Below are positions 8,202-18,075 of a stretch of DNA of 56,800 nt, in pieces. The stretch is taken from the NCBI GenBank assembly GCA_945877315.1, contig CAMCRP010000015.1, forward strand, positions 1-56,800, in the 5' to 3' direction. The translations under genes were made by a program, and so were the position numbers. Numbering within the stretch: the stretch's first letter is position 1; every line of letters begins with the position of its first letter. The notes beneath the pieces are model-generated. The model did no database searches and was not told the origin of the DNA. It was given only the letters and a program-made list of their open reading frames with translations. The DNA comes from an uncultured Ruminococcus sp. (GTDB taxonomy: Bacteria > Bacillota > Clostridia > Oscillospirales > Ruminococcaceae).

Positions 8202-9230
8202 GTGCTTGATGACAGGAAACTAAAGATACTCGCCGCTGTCGTCGATGAATATATCCTCACAGGCGAACCCGTAGGCTCTAAAGCAGTTCAGCAAAGAGCC
8301 GCTCTGAACGTTTCCGCCGCTACTATCAGAAATGATATGGCTGTCCTTGAGCAGCTCGGGCACCTTGAACAGCCCCATACCTCGGCGGGACGTATACCCA
8401 CTTTCAGCGGATTTCGCCTATACATCGAAAAGCTGATGCCCGAACGAAGCATTTCCGATGAAGAAAAGCGTATGCTGGACAGCTATCTGGACGATATCGA
8501 GATACCCACAGAAGACGCTCTTATCGAAAGTGCATCAAAGGCTCTTGCGGAACTGACCCAATGCGCAGCCGTTGTTCAGAACATATCCCCGAAATTTTCG
8601 GTTATAACTAAAACGGAGGTTATCCCCACAGGCAAGCGTATGTACGTGCTGCTTATGGTAACATCGGCGGGAAATATCCAGAACAAGATATGCCGCCTGG
8701 AATTTGACCTTACCTCCGAACAGCTTGATTTCTTCTCTCGGTTTATGGCTGAAAATCTTGAAGGGCTTTCCATTGAAGAGCTTTCCGACGAGATGATCGA
8801 CAAGCTGACCGAGGCTTTGGGTGCGTATATGGTTACCCTCACCCCCCTGATGAAGGGCTTTTACGAGCTTGCAAAGGGCTTAGGTGCGGACGATGTTCGT
8901 GTCAGCGGTGAAAAAAATCTGCTGACCTGCAAGGAGATAGATCAAACGGAAATTATCCGTTTCCTTGAAAACAAAAACGAAGTCACCAAGCTTTTGGACG
9001 AAAGCTTTAGCGGGATTCAGGTAATGTTCGGCGAGGACGGCTTTGTTATGAACAACTCCAGCATGGTGGTATATCCCATTAAAAAGGGCAAGCGAAATGC
9101 AGGTTCTTTGGGAGTTATCGGTCCCATGCGCATTAATTATTCCAAGATAATACCTTATATAGAATATTTCTCGGAGAAAATTTCGAGAATGATAACGGAA
9201 GAAGATGACGAAGACATTACAAACGATTGA
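8202..9230 (+). CDS. hrcA: Heat-inducible transcription repressor HrcA
   Basis: 342 aa. The start is the GTG at 8202, seven bases after a perfect GGAGGT. The upstream in-frame ATG at 8145 lies inside the CIRCE operator and has no ribosome site, so it should not be used. The N-terminal winged helix (about residues 1-75) contains DEYILTGEPVGSKAV and AATIRNDMAVLE, both typical of HrcA. The rest is the GAF-like dimerisation region. It represses the operon through CIRCE and its activity normally depends on GroEL, which is not in this window. Confidence 0.95.
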   Translation: MLDDRKLKILAAVVDEYILTGEPVGSKAVQQRAALNVSAATIRNDMAVLEQLGHLEQPHTSAGRIPTFSGFRLYIEKLMPERSISDEEKRMLDSYLDDIEIPTEDALIESASKALAELTQCAAVVQNISPKFSVITKTEVIPTGKRMYVLLMVTSAGNIQNKICRLEFDLTSEQLDFFSRFMAENLEGLSIEELSDEMIDKLTEALGAYMVTLTPLMKGFYELAKGLGADDVRVSGEKNLLTCKEIDQTEIIRFLENKNEVTKLLDESFSGIQVMFGEDGFVMNNSSMVVYPIKKGKRNAGSLGVIGPMRINYSKIIPYIEYFSEKISRMITEEDDEDITND

Positions 9231-9249
9231 AAGGAGAGCTGAAAGAGAA

Positions 9250-9840
9250 ATGAGCGAGGAAATTTTGGAAAATTCCGAAGCAGTCGAGGAAATGACGGCA
9301 GAAGCGGCAGAAGAAACAGCCGCAGAAGCCCCCGAAGCCGAAGCTGCGGAAGAAAATACCCCCGATACGGAAGGTGAGGACGAAATTTTTAAGAAAAACA
9401 AGCAGATAGAGGAGCTGAACGAACAGCTTGCCGCAGAAAAAGACAAATATCTGCGGGTGGCAGCGGAATATGACAATTTCCGCAGGCGTTCCCTCAAGGA
9501 TAAGCAGGACGCAGCGGCAAAGGCACAGGGCGATGTTATCGTCGAGTTTTTGTCGGTCATCGACAACTTTGAACGTGCGCTTGCCACTGAAACAGCCGAC
9601 GAGAATTACAAAAAGGGCATACAGATGATTTTCAATCAGTACGCCGAAATTCTCAAAAAGCAGGGTGTTGAAGAGATAGAAGCCTTAGGCAAGCCCTTTG
9701 ACCCCAATATGCACAATGCGGTAACTCAGGTATCTGACGAAAACTTCGGCGAGGACGAGGTCTGTCAGGTGTTCCAAAAGGGCTACACCCTTAACGGAAA
9801 GGTTATCCGTCACGCAATGGTCGCAGTTGCAAATCCGTAA
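9250..9840 (+). CDS. grpE: Nucleotide exchange factor GrpE
   Basis: 196 aa from the ATG at 9250. It has a long acidic Glu/Ala-rich N-terminus, a coiled-coil region (IEELNEQLAAEKDKYLRVAA), the YDNFRRRS motif and a C-terminal beta domain ending in GKVIRHAMVAV. It releases ADP from DnaK. The AAGGAG site directly after the hrcA stop is about 13 bases upstream, slightly long, so expression may be modest and coupled to hrcA. dnaK follows after 38 bp. Confidence 0.95.
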   Translation: MSEEILENSEAVEEMTAEAAEETAAEAPEAEAAEENTPDTEGEDEIFKKNKQIEELNEQLAAEKDKYLRVAAEYDNFRRRSLKDKQDAAAKAQGDVIVEFLSVIDNFERALATETADENYKKGIQMIFNQYAEILKKQGVEEIEALGKPFDPNMHNAVTQVSDENFGEDEVCQVFQKGYTLNGKVIRHAMVAVANP

Positions 9841-9878
9841 TTTTAGAATAAACCAAAACAAGGAAAGGAAGATCTTTT

Positions 9879-11726
9879 ATGAGCAAAATTATCGGTATTG
9901 ACTTAGGTACAACAAACTCTTGTGTAGCAGTTATGGAGGGCGGAAACGCTGTCGTTATCCCTAACTCCGAAGGCGCAAGAACAACTCCCTCCGTTGTAGG
10001 CTTCACCAAGACAGGCGAAAGACTTATCGGCAGCACAGCAAAGCGTCAGGCTGTAACAAACGCTGAAAAGACTGTTTCTTCCATTAAGCGTCACATGGGC
10101 TCCGATTACAAGGTTGACATTGACGGCAAGAAGTACACTCCTCAGGAGATCTCCGCAATGATACTCCAGAAGCTGAAAGCAGATGCAGAAGCTTATCTGG
10201 GCGAAAAGGTTACAGAGGCTGTTATCACCGTTCCCGCATACTTCACCGACGCACAGCGTCAGGCTACCAAGGACGCAGGACAGATCGCAGGTCTGACCGT
10301 TAAGAGAATCATCAACGAGCCTACCGCTGCTGCTCTTTCCTACGGTATCGACAAGGAAGCTGACCAGAAGGTCATGGTTTACGACCTGGGCGGCGGTACC
10401 TTCGACGTTTCCATTATCGAAATGGGCGACGGTGTAACAGAGGTTCTTGCAACAGCAGGTAACAACCATCTGGGCGGCGACGACTTCGACGAGAGAATTA
10501 TCCGCTGGATGCTGGACGAATTCAAGAAGGCTGAAAACATTGACCTTTCAAACGACAAGATGGCTATGCAGCGTCTGAAAGAGGCTGCTGAAAAGGCTAA
10601 GATCGAGCTGTCCTCCTCCACCACAACTTCCATCAATCTGCCCTACATCACCGCAGATGCAACAGGTCCTAAGCACCTTGAAATGACCCTCACACAGGCT
10701 AAGTTCAACGAGCTGACCTCCGATCTTGTTCAGTCTACAATGGGCCCCGTTAAGCAGGCTCTTTCCGACAGCGGACTGTCCGCATCTCAGATAGACAAGG
10801 TTCTCATGGTCGGCGGTTCCTCCAGAATCCCCGCCGTTCAGGAGGCTGTAAGAACACAGCTGGGCAAGGAACCCTTCAAGGGCATCAACCCCGATGAATG
10901 TGTTGCTCTCGGTGCTGCACTCCAGGGCGGTGTTCTCGGCGGAGATGTTACGGGACTTCTGCTCCTGGACGTTACTCCCCTTTCCCTCGGTATCGAAACA
11001 GCAGGCGGTGTCTGCACAAAGATGATCGAGAGAAACACAACCATTCCTACCAAGAAATCTCAGATCTTCTCCACATATGCAGACAATCAGACAGCTGTTG
11101 ATATCAACATTCTCCAGGGCGAAAGAGAGTTCGCTAAGGACAACAAGCAGCTGGGTATCTTCCGTCTGGACGGCATTGCTCCCGCTCCCAGAGGTATCCC
11201 TCAGATCGAAGTAACCTTTGATATCGACGCAAACGGTATCGTACACGTTTCCGCTAAGGATATGGGTACGGGCAAGATGCAGGATATCTCCATTACAGCT
11301 TCTACAAATATGTCCAAGGAGGACATCAACAAGGCTGTTGAGGAAGCAGAGAAGTATGCCGAGGAGGATAAGAAGCGTAAGGAAGCCGTTGACATCAAGA
11401 ACGGTGCCGACAATATGGTATTCCAGTGCGAGAAGGCTCTCAAGGACTTCGGCGACAAGGTTACAGCTGAGGATAAGGCTCCCATCGAGGCAAAGCTGAA
11501 TGACCTCAAGGAGGCTCTCAAGACCGACAACACCGAGGATATCAAGGCTAAGACCGACGCTCTCCAGCAGGCATTCTACGCTCTGTCCGAGAAGGTTTAC
11601 AAGGCAGCAGGCGCACAGGCTGGCGCAGCAGAGGGTGCATCGGCAGGCGGCGCAGCTAATTTCAACGAGAACAAGGACGGCAGCTTCGACGGTGACGTTG
11701 TAGATACCGACTATACAGAGGTTTAA
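9879..11726 (+). CDS. dnaK: Chaperone DnaK (Hsp70)
   Basis: 615 aa, full length. The N-terminal ATPase begins [19 protein letters not shown] and includes the phosphate-2 motif [12 protein letters not shown] and the [11 protein letters not shown] segment. The substrate-binding domain and helical lid follow, ending in a Gly/Ala-rich linker and an acidic tail. It folds and protects cytoplasmic proteins with DnaJ and GrpE. The strong GGAAAGGAAG site and regular, highly expressed codon choice fit an abundant protein. The strong bias also creates long artefactual open frames on the opposite strand. Confidence 0.98.
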   Translation: MSKIIGIDLGTTNSCVAVMEGGNAVVIPNSEGARTTPSVVGFTKTGERLIGSTAKRQAVTNAEKTVSSIKRHMGSDYKVDIDGKKYTPQEISAMILQKLKADAEAYLGEKVTEAVITVPAYFTDAQRQATKDAGQIAGLTVKRIINEPTAAALSYGIDKEADQKVMVYDLGGGTFDVSIIEMGDGVTEVLATAGNNHLGGDDFDERIIRWMLDEFKKAENIDLSNDKMAMQRLKEAAEKAKIELSSSTTTSINLPYITADATGPKHLEMTLTQAKFNELTSDLVQSTMGPVKQALSDSGLSASQIDKVLMVGGSSRIPAVQEAVRTQLGKEPFKGINPDECVALGAALQGGVLGGDVTGLLLLDVTPLSLGIETAGGVCTKMIERNTTIPTKKSQIFSTYADNQTAVDINILQGEREFAKDNKQLGIFRLDGIAPAPRGIPQIEVTFDIDANGIVHVSAKDMGTGKMQDISITASTNMSKEDINKAVEEAEKYAEEDKKRKEAVDIKNGADNMVFQCEKALKDFGDKVTAEDKAPIEAKLNDLKEALKTDNTEDIKAKTDALQQAFYALSEKVYKAAGAQAGAAEGASAGGAANFNENKDGSFDGDVVDTDYTEV

Positions 11727-11805
11727 TTTAAAATATCTAAACGGCGGCATTGCGGAGGGCGTATACTCTCCGCAGTGCTTACGCTGATTAAAGGAGCAGA
11801 AATTT

Positions 11806-12999
11806 ATGGCTGATAAACGGGATTACTATGAAGTGCTCGGCGTTGCAAAGGGAGCGTCCGAGGACGAGATAAAAAAAGCGTACCGTCAGCTTGCAAAGAA
11901 ATATCACCCCGACCTTAACCCCGGTGACAAGACCGCCGAGGAAAAGTTCAAAGAGGTAAATGAAGCCTACGAGGTGCTTTCCGATCCCGATAAGAAGTCG
12001 AGATACGACCAGTTCGGCCATGCGGGAGTTGACCCCTCCTACGGCGGCGGCGGCTTCAGCGGCGGATTCTCGGGCGGTTTCGGGGACTTCGGCGACATCA
12101 ACGATATTTTCTCAAGCTTCTTCGGCGGCAGCTTTGGCGGAGGAACGTCCTCACGTTCGGCAAATCCCAACGCCCCCAGACGTGGACAGGACATTAACGT
12201 TGAAGCGACCATTACCTTTGAGCAGGCGTGCAAGGGCGCAAAGATAGACATTCCCATAACCCGAATGGAAAAGTGTGAGGACTGCGGCGGTACAGGCTCG
12301 GCGGCGGGTTCATCTTCTCAGACTTGTCCCGACTGTAACGGTACAGGTGCGGTTAAGGTAACTCAGAGAACACCCTTCGGTATGATCTCCTCACAGAAGG
12401 TCTGCCCCAAGTGCGCAGGTAAGGGCAAGGTCATCACAAACCCCTGTCCCAAGTGTCACGGTCAGGGCAGAACAAGCGTATCAAAGACAATTACCGTGAA
12501 TGTTATCCCCGGTATAGCAGACGGTCAGACAATGAACGTAAGAGGTCAGGGACATCACGGACTGAACGGCGGTCCCGCAGGCGACCTGAGAGTTTCCATT
12601 ACCGTTAAGCCCGACCCCGTTTTCGAGAGAGAGGGCTTTGATATTCATATTGAGATACCCGTAAGCTTTACTCAGGCGGCATTGGGAGATGAAATTATTG
12701 TCCCCTGCATTGACGGAAAGGTGAAATATCCCATTCCCGAGGGAACACAGCCCGGCACTATCTTCAAGCTGAAGGGCAAGGGCGTTCAGAAGCTGAACCG
12801 TCCCGACAGAGGAGATCAGTATGTACATCTCACCATTGAGGTCCCGAAAAATCTGAACAAGCGTCAGAAGGAGCTGCTGAAAGAGTTCGAAGCGTCCACA
12901 GGCGAGGAAAACTACAGAAAGCGCAAGTCCTTCTGGGAAAAGCTGAAAGACCTCGGCGATACAGATTTTAAGGATTGGAAGAATAAATTCGGCAAATGA
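11806..12999 (+). CDS. dnaJ: Chaperone DnaJ (Hsp40)
   Basis: 397 aa, class I. The J-domain carries the HPD motif ([10 protein letters not shown]), followed by a long Gly/Phe-rich linker (about residues 75-125). Four zinc repeats are present: [24 protein letters not shown] and CPKCHGQG. The C-terminal substrate-binding domains end the protein. It delivers clients to DnaK and stimulates its ATPase. It is the last gene of the operon, followed by a strong terminator. The gap after dnaK is 79 bp and the start follows AAAGGAG. Confidence 0.97.
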   Translation: MADKRDYYEVLGVAKGASEDEIKKAYRQLAKKYHPDLNPGDKTAEEKFKEVNEAYEVLSDPDKKSRYDQFGHAGVDPSYGGGGFSGGFSGGFGDFGDINDIFSSFFGGSFGGGTSSRSANPNAPRRGQDINVEATITFEQACKGAKIDIPITRMEKCEDCGGTGSAAGSSSQTCPDCNGTGAVKVTQRTPFGMISSQKVCPKCAGKGKVITNPCPKCHGQGRTSVSKTITVNVIPGIADGQTMNVRGQGHHGLNGGPAGDLRVSITVKPDPVFEREGFDIHIEIPVSFTQAALGDEIIVPCIDGKVKYPIPEGTQPGTIFKLKGKGVQKLNRPDRGDQYVHLTIEVPKNLNKRQKELLKEFEASTGEENYRKRKSFWEKLKDLGDTDFKDWKNKFGK

Positions 13000-13025
13000 G
13001 GGGCGACCCCATAAGCAGAAAAACA

Positions 13026-13068
13026 GCCCGCAGCAGGTTTTTGAATGCCTGCTGCGGGCGTTTTATTT
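13026..13068 (+). terminator. Rho-independent terminator of the hrcA-dnaJ operon
   Basis: A perfect 12-bp GC-rich stem (GCCCGCAGCAGG / CCTGCTGCGGGC) with a 10-nt loop, followed by GTTTTATTT. Confidence 0.95.
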
Positions 13069-13070
13069 GA

Positions 13071-13136
13071 AATGTGAAATCTGGAAAGTGGAAAGTGAAA
13101 ATAATAATTCCACTTTCCACTCTTCACTTTTCACAT
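13071..13136. repeat. Heptad inverted repeat, copy 1
   Basis: Arms at 13071-13100 and 13108-13136, built of GTGAAAA/GTGGAAA-type heptads, lie head to head with only 7 bp between them. They abut the stop of the serine-hydrolase gene at 13143. Same family as the copies near 15.3, 17.9, 32.5, 38.5, 48.7/49.4 and 56.7 kb. Confidence 0.8.
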
Positions 13137-13142
13137 TCGTAA

Positions 13143-14321
13143 TTATTCCATCGCCCCAAACACAATATTTCTAACAAGCCTTGTAAAGCGGTTTGTACCC
13201 GCATTACATCTCTGCAAAAACAGCAAAGTCGCCATATTGTTTTCGGGATCGGCGCAGAAATATGTACCCGCCCAGCCGTCCCAGCCGAACTCGCCCTTTG
13301 AGCAAAGGTGCATAGCATTTGCGGGGTCGTCAAGGACTCTCACAAGGCAGCCGTAAGAATGACCGTACATAGACTCCCAGCCGTTGTAGCCCTTCTTCTG
13401 AGGTTCCGTCAGCGCAGGAGTACGCATATATTCAACGGATTTTTTCGACAGCAGACGATAGCCCTCCGCAGACATTCCGCCGTTTGCCAGAGCGTAAGCA
13501 ATCTTGCTGTAATCGGTGATAGTGGAGGTCAGACCCGCTCCGCCAGATTCAAACATAGGCTTTCTGCACTTCATAGGGTCGGCAAGACCTAAGAAGCAAT
13601 CGTTAAATTCCTCCAGACCATTCCCCTTGTCATCATATATCTTTGCGCAGCGGGACAGCTTATCCTCGGGGATTGAGAAGCCCGTGTCCTCCATTCCCAT
13701 AGGGTCAAATATTTCCTTTTGCAGAAACTCGCCATAGCTCATTCCCGAAACGACTTCGACAATTGCACCCAAAATATCCGCAGACAGTCCGTAATTCCAT
13801 ATTTCCCCGGGCTGATAGCCGAGAGGACATTTTCCCACCGCATTGGCAAAATCGACAGTAGAAAGCAGCACGCCGTCAGCGGGGTTTTTGATGTTAGTAC
13901 CCATCAGCTCCCCCACCTTTTCCCCCGCAAATCCTCCTCCGGGATAGAGCACGCCCGAAGTCATATGCAGCAGGTCCTTTATGCGAATTTCCCTGTTTGC
14001 GGGGACAAGCTTTTCGCCGTCCCACACCTGAGCGTCCTTGAAGCCGTTCAGATACCACCAAACGGAAGAATACAAATCAAGCTTACCCTGTTCAACAAGT
14101 CTGAGAACAGCACAAGCCGTCACAGGCTTTGAAAGGGAAAAAAGGCGGACAATGGTTTTCTCGTCCATATCAATGTTATTCGCAATGTCAGCCTTGCCGA
14201 AGCCGCAGGAATAGACGGTCTTTCCGTCCTTGATGACAGCCGCAGCGCCGCCGGCTATCCAGCCGCTTTCAACCTCTTTCAGACCTGCTTCACGGATTTT
14301 TTCAAGGTATTTAACGTTCAT
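13143..14321 (-). CDS. Beta-lactamase-family serine hydrolase
   Basis: 392 aa, class C beta-lactamase / esterase (EstB) / penicillin-binding-protein-like fold, no signal peptide, so probably cytoplasmic. The nucleophile motif SxxK is S62-L-S-K65 in LFSLSKPVTA. The second motif is probably Y177 in NYGLSADILG. A C-terminal FGWDGWAGTYF segment matches the Gly/Trp-rich third motif of the EstB group. Such proteins hydrolyse esters, D-amino-acid amides or related bonds; the substrate cannot be read from sequence. A true resistance beta-lactamase is unlikely given the absent export signal. It follows a membrane-protein gene with a 4-bp gap, so the two are probably cotranscribed. Confidence 0.85.
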   Translation of the reverse strand: MNVKYLEKIREAGLKEVESGWIAGGAAAVIKDGKTVYSCGFGKADIANNIDMDEKTIVRLFSLSKPVTACAVLRLVEQGKLDLYSSVWWYLNGFKDAQVWDGEKLVPANREIRIKDLLHMTSGVLYPGGGFAGEKVGELMGTNIKNPADGVLLSTVDFANAVGKCPLGYQPGEIWNYGLSADILGAIVEVVSGMSYGEFLQKEIFDPMGMEDTGFSIPEDKLSRCAKIYDDKGNGLEEFNDCFLGLADPMKCRKPMFESGGAGLTSTITDYSKIAYALANGGMSAEGYRLLSKKSVEYMRTPALTEPQKKGYNGWESMYGHSYGCLVRVLDDPANAMHLCSKGEFGWDGWAGTYFCADPENNMATLLFLQRCNAGTNRFTRLVRNIVFGAME

Positions 14322-14325
14322 TTGC

Positions 14326-15225
14326 TTACTTCCTTTCGATGATCTTCATATTTCTGTTTTCCTCGCGGAAAATGGGCTCTTCGTCGTAATTTGTGTAATC
14401 GGGCAGAAGATGTCCCAGATACAGCTCAATGTTTTCATTAACGTCCTCGGGAACGTCGGAAAGCTCCCTCGCCGCCTCCAGATTATACGCATCTGCCGCA
14501 GTATATTTGACCGCATCTTCTATCATATCGGACTTTTTCAGTGGGACAGCCGTCCTTTTGTATGCGGGAGGCTTTTCGTGATAAATGGGCGTTGACAGAG
14601 TAGGCTCGTTGTAAACACCGTCCATTGTGACCTGCTTTTTCGGAGCTTTGTTGTAATTCGGGAGATTAATGCTGTTAATCCCCACAGAGCCCATCTGCCC
14701 GGGGACATAATTCTGCGCTCTTGTTGCCGCCATTCCCCCCGCAGGACGGGCAACAGGCTGCAGCTTTATGGACTTCTGACGATTTTTGGACATCATGGGA
14801 CGTGTGTCCACGAAATCAGGCCAGCCGGGAAGCTTTTTCAGCTCGTCCCGCTCATTTGCGCAGAAAAGCAAGGCAAAGTTGTACCCCGCCCCCAAAAGCA
14901 GCAGAAACAGCGAAAACAGCACATTTTCCATGGGACAGAATATCCCCGAAACTGCCATTGCCGCAAAATCCAGCAGCAGTGAAGCCACTATCCATTTCCG
15001 CTTTCTTCTCGACGCCAGACAAGTGCAGACCATCATCGCCGCACCAAGCAGCACGCCAATGTTCAGCCCGCCGAAGGTCAGCTCGCACATTGAAAAAGCA
15101 GCTACCGCAGCGACCGAATTCACCGCATAATTCGCCCCGAAAGCAATGTCATTTCGGTGCTTGACCTGATGCGCCTCCTCGTAATGGGCAAAGGGATCCT
15201 TCGGGTCAACATAGATATTTTTCAA
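14326..15225 (-). CDS. Multi-pass membrane protein of unknown function
   Basis: 299 aa. The first 45 residues are hydrophilic, then four or five hydrophobic helices span about residues 30-140 (for example FGGLNIGVLLGAAMMVCTCL and VLFSLFLLLLGAGYNFALLF). A long polar, Pro/Lys-rich cytoplasmic tail of about 150 residues follows. I do not recognise a domain. GAAAGGAAG precedes the ATG. It is directly upstream of the serine hydrolase, and this is the only clue to function. A membrane-anchored partner of the hydrolase is possible but unproven. Confidence 0.7.
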   Translation of the reverse strand: MKNIYVDPKDPFAHYEEAHQVKHRNDIAFGANYAVNSVAAVAAFSMCELTFGGLNIGVLLGAAMMVCTCLASRRKRKWIVASLLLDFAAMAVSGIFCPMENVLFSLFLLLLGAGYNFALLFCANERDELKKLPGWPDFVDTRPMMSKNRQKSIKLQPVARPAGGMAATRAQNYVPGQMGSVGINSINLPNYNKAPKKQVTMDGVYNEPTLSTPIYHEKPPAYKRTAVPLKKSDMIEDAVKYTAADAYNLEAARELSDVPEDVNENIELYLGHLLPDYTNYDEEPIFREENRNMKIIERK

Positions 15226-15301
15226 CGGCTCACTTCCTTTCGCTGTAAACGTATATAATAATTATATACCATTTTCATTGTTATGTAAAGAACTTTTTTA
15301 T

Positions 15302-15450
15302 AATGTGGAAAGTGAAAAGTGGAAAGTGGAGTTATTAGTGACATAATGCCATATTCTCATGACACTTGTGATTAAAAATCCACTTTCCACATTAAATTTA
15401 AGCCATTGGCGAAACTCTTAATTTCACTTTTCACTTTCCACTTTTCACAC
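15302..15450. repeat. Heptad inverted repeat, copy 2
   Basis: Left arm 15302-15334; right-oriented arms at 15378-15394 and 15421-15450, of GTGGAAA/GTGAAAA heptads. About 45 bp of unrelated DNA lies between the left and first right arm. The outer right arm runs into the kinase gene and supplies its final codons and stop. Confidence 0.8.
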
Positions 15451-17149
15451 TGAACTCCACTCTGACCTCAGTTCCCTTGCCGACCTCGCTGCTTATGTCA
15501 ATGCTGCCGCCCATAACGTTCACAATATGCTTGACAATGGAAAGACCCAGACCAGTGCCGCCACGCTGCTTTGACCTGCTCTTGTCAACACGGTAAAATC
15601 TCTCAAAAATATGCTCAATATGCTCGGGAGGGATACCGATACCGCTGTCGGAAACCGTCAGCACCGCCGTGCTTTCCGTCCCCGACACGTCAACACGGAC
15701 AAACCCGCCCTCAGTGTTGTACTTAATAGCATTATCCGCCAGATTGTAAATTACCTCGGAAAGCATACCCTCGTTGGCGGTAATAAGGACGCTCTTTCCC
15801 GTATGCTCCAGACTTATGCCGTTTTTCGCCGCCTTGTCCGACAGCATTGTGCAAACCTCTTCGGCGACGGCATTTATATCAAGCTCCCTTACCTCAAGGC
15901 TGTCCCCGCCCTCGTCCAGCTCGGACAGCCTGATTATATCGTTTATCAGGGACAAAAGGCGGCTGCTTTCACGGTGAATAAGTCCGCCGTACTTCTTAAC
16001 GTCCTCCTTGTCGGTAAGAACGCCGCTCTCCATCATCTCCCCAAAGCCGCTTATAGTGGTAAGGGGCGTTTTCAGCTCGTGGGAAACATTTGCGGAAAAG
16101 CAGCGGCGCATCTCCTCGGCGTTAAAGCTTTCGGTAATGTCAACCAGCAGCAGAACGGTACCGGAATTTTCCCCCGTGTTATTGACGAAGGCACGCAGCT
16201 TTCTGCCCCCTGCACCGACAACTCCCGAAACGCTCTTTTCCTCCTTTGAACGGCTGATAAGCTCCAGTATTTCGGGATTTCTCGTCAGCTCGCAGATATG
16301 CCGCCCCTCTCCTCCCCGAAATGCGGAGGACAGCAGACGTACCGCACTCCTGTTTACCGACAGGATATTGTCCCCGCTGTCAAGGACTATCATGCCCTCC
16401 ACCATATTTTCGGTGATAACGCTGATAGTTTCCCGCTCCTCACGAAGCCGTGTGATGTACCTGTCCAGACGGGCAGACAGCTTTCTGACCGCCGCCGCAA
16501 CAGGCTCCAGCTCCTCATACTCGGCAATGAGCCTGTCCGTTTCGGAGCTTCCGCCCTTTTGTCCCGCCAGAACGCCTATGTTCTCCACCATTGTCCTGAC
16601 GGGGACAATAAGGCTTTCCGACAGCTTCACGGAAATTATGGTCGAAATGATTATGACCAGCCCCGCAATAACAGTGATTACAGAAACGGTACCAAGCATC
16701 AGCGAATAGACGCTTTCTATCTCCCTTGAAAGACGTATGACCGTGCCGTTACCGTCCGAAACGGCGGCGTAGCAGCTTCGTTTGCCGATAGTGTGGGACG
16801 CTCTTATATCACTGCCGAAGCCCTCATTAAGTGCCTGCTCCACCTCGGGACGGTTCCCGTGATTGTCCATATCGGAAACATTCCCCACCTGCGGGCTGCT
16901 GTCAAAGGTAACGGTACCGTCCCCGCCGATATAGGTAACACGGACTGCATAATCAAGCTGTTCCTCCAAAAGGGCGCAAAGCTCCTCAGGCTCGGGGGAA
17001 TAAGCAGCGGCTATCCGTGCGGCGGTGTTCAGCTCCCCCATTGCCTTTTGGATATACAGCTTGTAGGAAATGGCGGCGGCAATTGCGGTAAACAGCACCA
17101 CCGCCGTGACCACCATTCCCGTTATGGCATTGAAAATTCTTTTCTGCAT
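15431..17149 (-). CDS. Sensor histidine kinase, PhoR-like
   Basis: 572 aa membrane kinase. TM1 is at about residues 10-32, an extracellular sensor region at 35-150 and TM2 at about 152-175. A HAMP-like linker, a PAS-like domain (about 245-340), the H-box FSANVSHELKTPL with His357, the N-box NLADNAIKYN (Asn473), DSGIGI (501-506) and GGTGLGL (530-536) follow. The architecture matches PhoR, which senses phosphate limitation, but no pst genes are nearby. The gene starts 4 bp after the response-regulator stop. The last residues (SVKSGK and the TGA) are encoded by a heptad repeat, so the original C-terminus may have been replaced. Confidence 0.92.
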   Translation of the reverse strand: MQKRIFNAITGMVVTAVVLFTAIAAAISYKLYIQKAMGELNTAARIAAAYSPEPEELCALLEEQLDYAVRVTYIGGDGTVTFDSSPQVGNVSDMDNHGNRPEVEQALNEGFGSDIRASHTIGKRSCYAAVSDGNGTVIRLSREIESVYSLMLGTVSVITVIAGLVIIISTIISVKLSESLIVPVRTMVENIGVLAGQKGGSSETDRLIAEYEELEPVAAAVRKLSARLDRYITRLREERETISVITENMVEGMIVLDSGDNILSVNRSAVRLLSSAFRGGEGRHICELTRNPEILELISRSKEEKSVSGVVGAGGRKLRAFVNNTGENSGTVLLLVDITESFNAEEMRRCFSANVSHELKTPLTTISGFGEMMESGVLTDKEDVKKYGGLIHRESSRLLSLINDIIRLSELDEGGDSLEVRELDINAVAEEVCTMLSDKAAKNGISLEHTGKSVLITANEGMLSEVIYNLADNAIKYNTEGGFVRVDVSGTESTAVLTVSDSGIGIPPEHIEHIFERFYRVDKSRSKQRGGTGLGLSIVKHIVNVMGGSIDISSEVGKGTEVRVEFSVKSGK

Positions 17150-17153
17150 AGGC

Positions 17154-17837
17154 TTAATTTATTTTGTAGCCGACGCTTCTGACCGTTCGGATAAGTCCGG
17201 AACAGCCCGCAAGCTCCAGCTTCTGGCGAAGTGTCTTAACGTGAACATCGACAGTGCGTGTTTCCCCCTCGAAATCGAAGCCCCACACCTGTTCCATCAG
17301 CTTTTCTCTTGTGAGGACTATCCCCTTGTTGCGCATAAGGCAGGCAAGCAGTTCAAACTCCTTGTAGGTGAGAGTGACCTCCGTGCCGTTGTAGGAAACT
17401 ATGCGCTTTTCACTGTCAAGGGACAGCCCGTCAATTTCAAGAACACTGTCGGAAACGGGACTTTTCCTGCCCGTCCGACGAAGAACGGCTTTGATCCTCG
17501 AAAGCAGCTCCATAACGCCAAAGGGCTTGCAGATATAGTCATCAGCACCCGACTCCAGACCGTTCACCTTGTCAAGCTCCGCCGTTTTTGCGGTAAGCAT
17601 TATGACGGGAACATCGGCAGTGGTCTTATCCGCCTTTAACCGCCTGAGGATAGAAAAGCCGTCCTCGTCGGGCAGCATAATATCCAGCAAAATAAGGTCG
17701 GGGACCCTTTTCTTCACCGCCTCGTTAAACGGCGCAGCACAGTCAAAGACCTCTGTTTCATAGCTTCCCGAACGCAAAACGCAGGTTATCAGCTCCCTGA
17801 TACCGTCGTCGTCCTCTACACAATAAATAAGCGGCAT
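17154..17837 (-). CDS. OmpR/PhoB-family response regulator
   Basis: 227 aa. The receiver domain has the acidic pair ED-D near residues 8-10, phospho-acceptor Asp51 (LILLDIMLPDEDG), Thr81 in VIMLTAKT and Lys103 in ICKPFG. A winged-helix DNA-binding domain follows from about residue 130 (LTYKEFELLACLMRN, then RTVDVHVKTLRQKL). It is the partner of the kinase 4 bp downstream. It most resembles PhoB/PhoP, but the regulon cannot be told from here. GGGAGA precedes the ATG. Confidence 0.94.
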   Translation of the reverse strand: MPLIYCVEDDDGIRELITCVLRSGSYETEVFDCAAPFNEAVKKRVPDLILLDIMLPDEDGFSILRRLKADKTTADVPVIMLTAKTAELDKVNGLESGADDYICKPFGVMELLSRIKAVLRRTGRKSPVSDSVLEIDGLSLDSEKRIVSYNGTEVTLTYKEFELLACLMRNKGIVLTREKLMEQVWGFDFEGETRTVDVHVKTLRQKLELAGCSGLIRTVRSVGYKIN

Positions 17838-17860
17838 TTTTATATATCTCCCTTCATATT

Positions 17861-18020
17861 AAAGTGGAATGTGGAAAGTGAAAAGTGGAGTTATATAACA
17901 GAAAATTTCAAGCTTTTGTTTGGAAAGGGTTTCTGCCCCGCAGATACTATGTGGTTTTTGGCTTTTGCTGAACTGACATCACTAAAAAATTCCACTTTTC
18001 ACTCTTCACTTTTCACATTA
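17861..18020. repeat. Heptad inverted repeat, copy 3
   Basis: Arms at 17861-17895 and 17989-18020 flank about 93 bp with no recognisable feature. The heptads are the same GTGGAAA/GTGAAAA type. It lies between the GH95 terminator and the response-regulator start. Confidence 0.8.
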
Positions 18021-18021
18021 T

Positions 18022-18057
18022 AAAAAGTCATCCCGCAGCTTACGAGAAACTGCGGGA
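18022..18057 (-). terminator. Terminator of the GH95 glycan locus
   Basis: On the minus strand, a GTCCCGCAG-type arm pairs with CTGCGGGA(T) across an 11-nt loop, followed by GACTTTTT. It lies just after the GH95 stop codon. Confidence 0.9.
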
Positions 18058-18075
18058 CATATTGTCCCGGAAAAA

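Noticed and set aside
10548-11750. 400-codon open frame opposite dnaK
   Set aside because: dnaK is certain. The antisense frame is a by-product of its codon choice and has an implausible Cys/Leu-rich product.
13143-14321. Antibiotic-resistance beta-lactamase
   Set aside because: It has the SxxK fold but no export signal. Its motifs fit EstB-like esterases or peptidases better.
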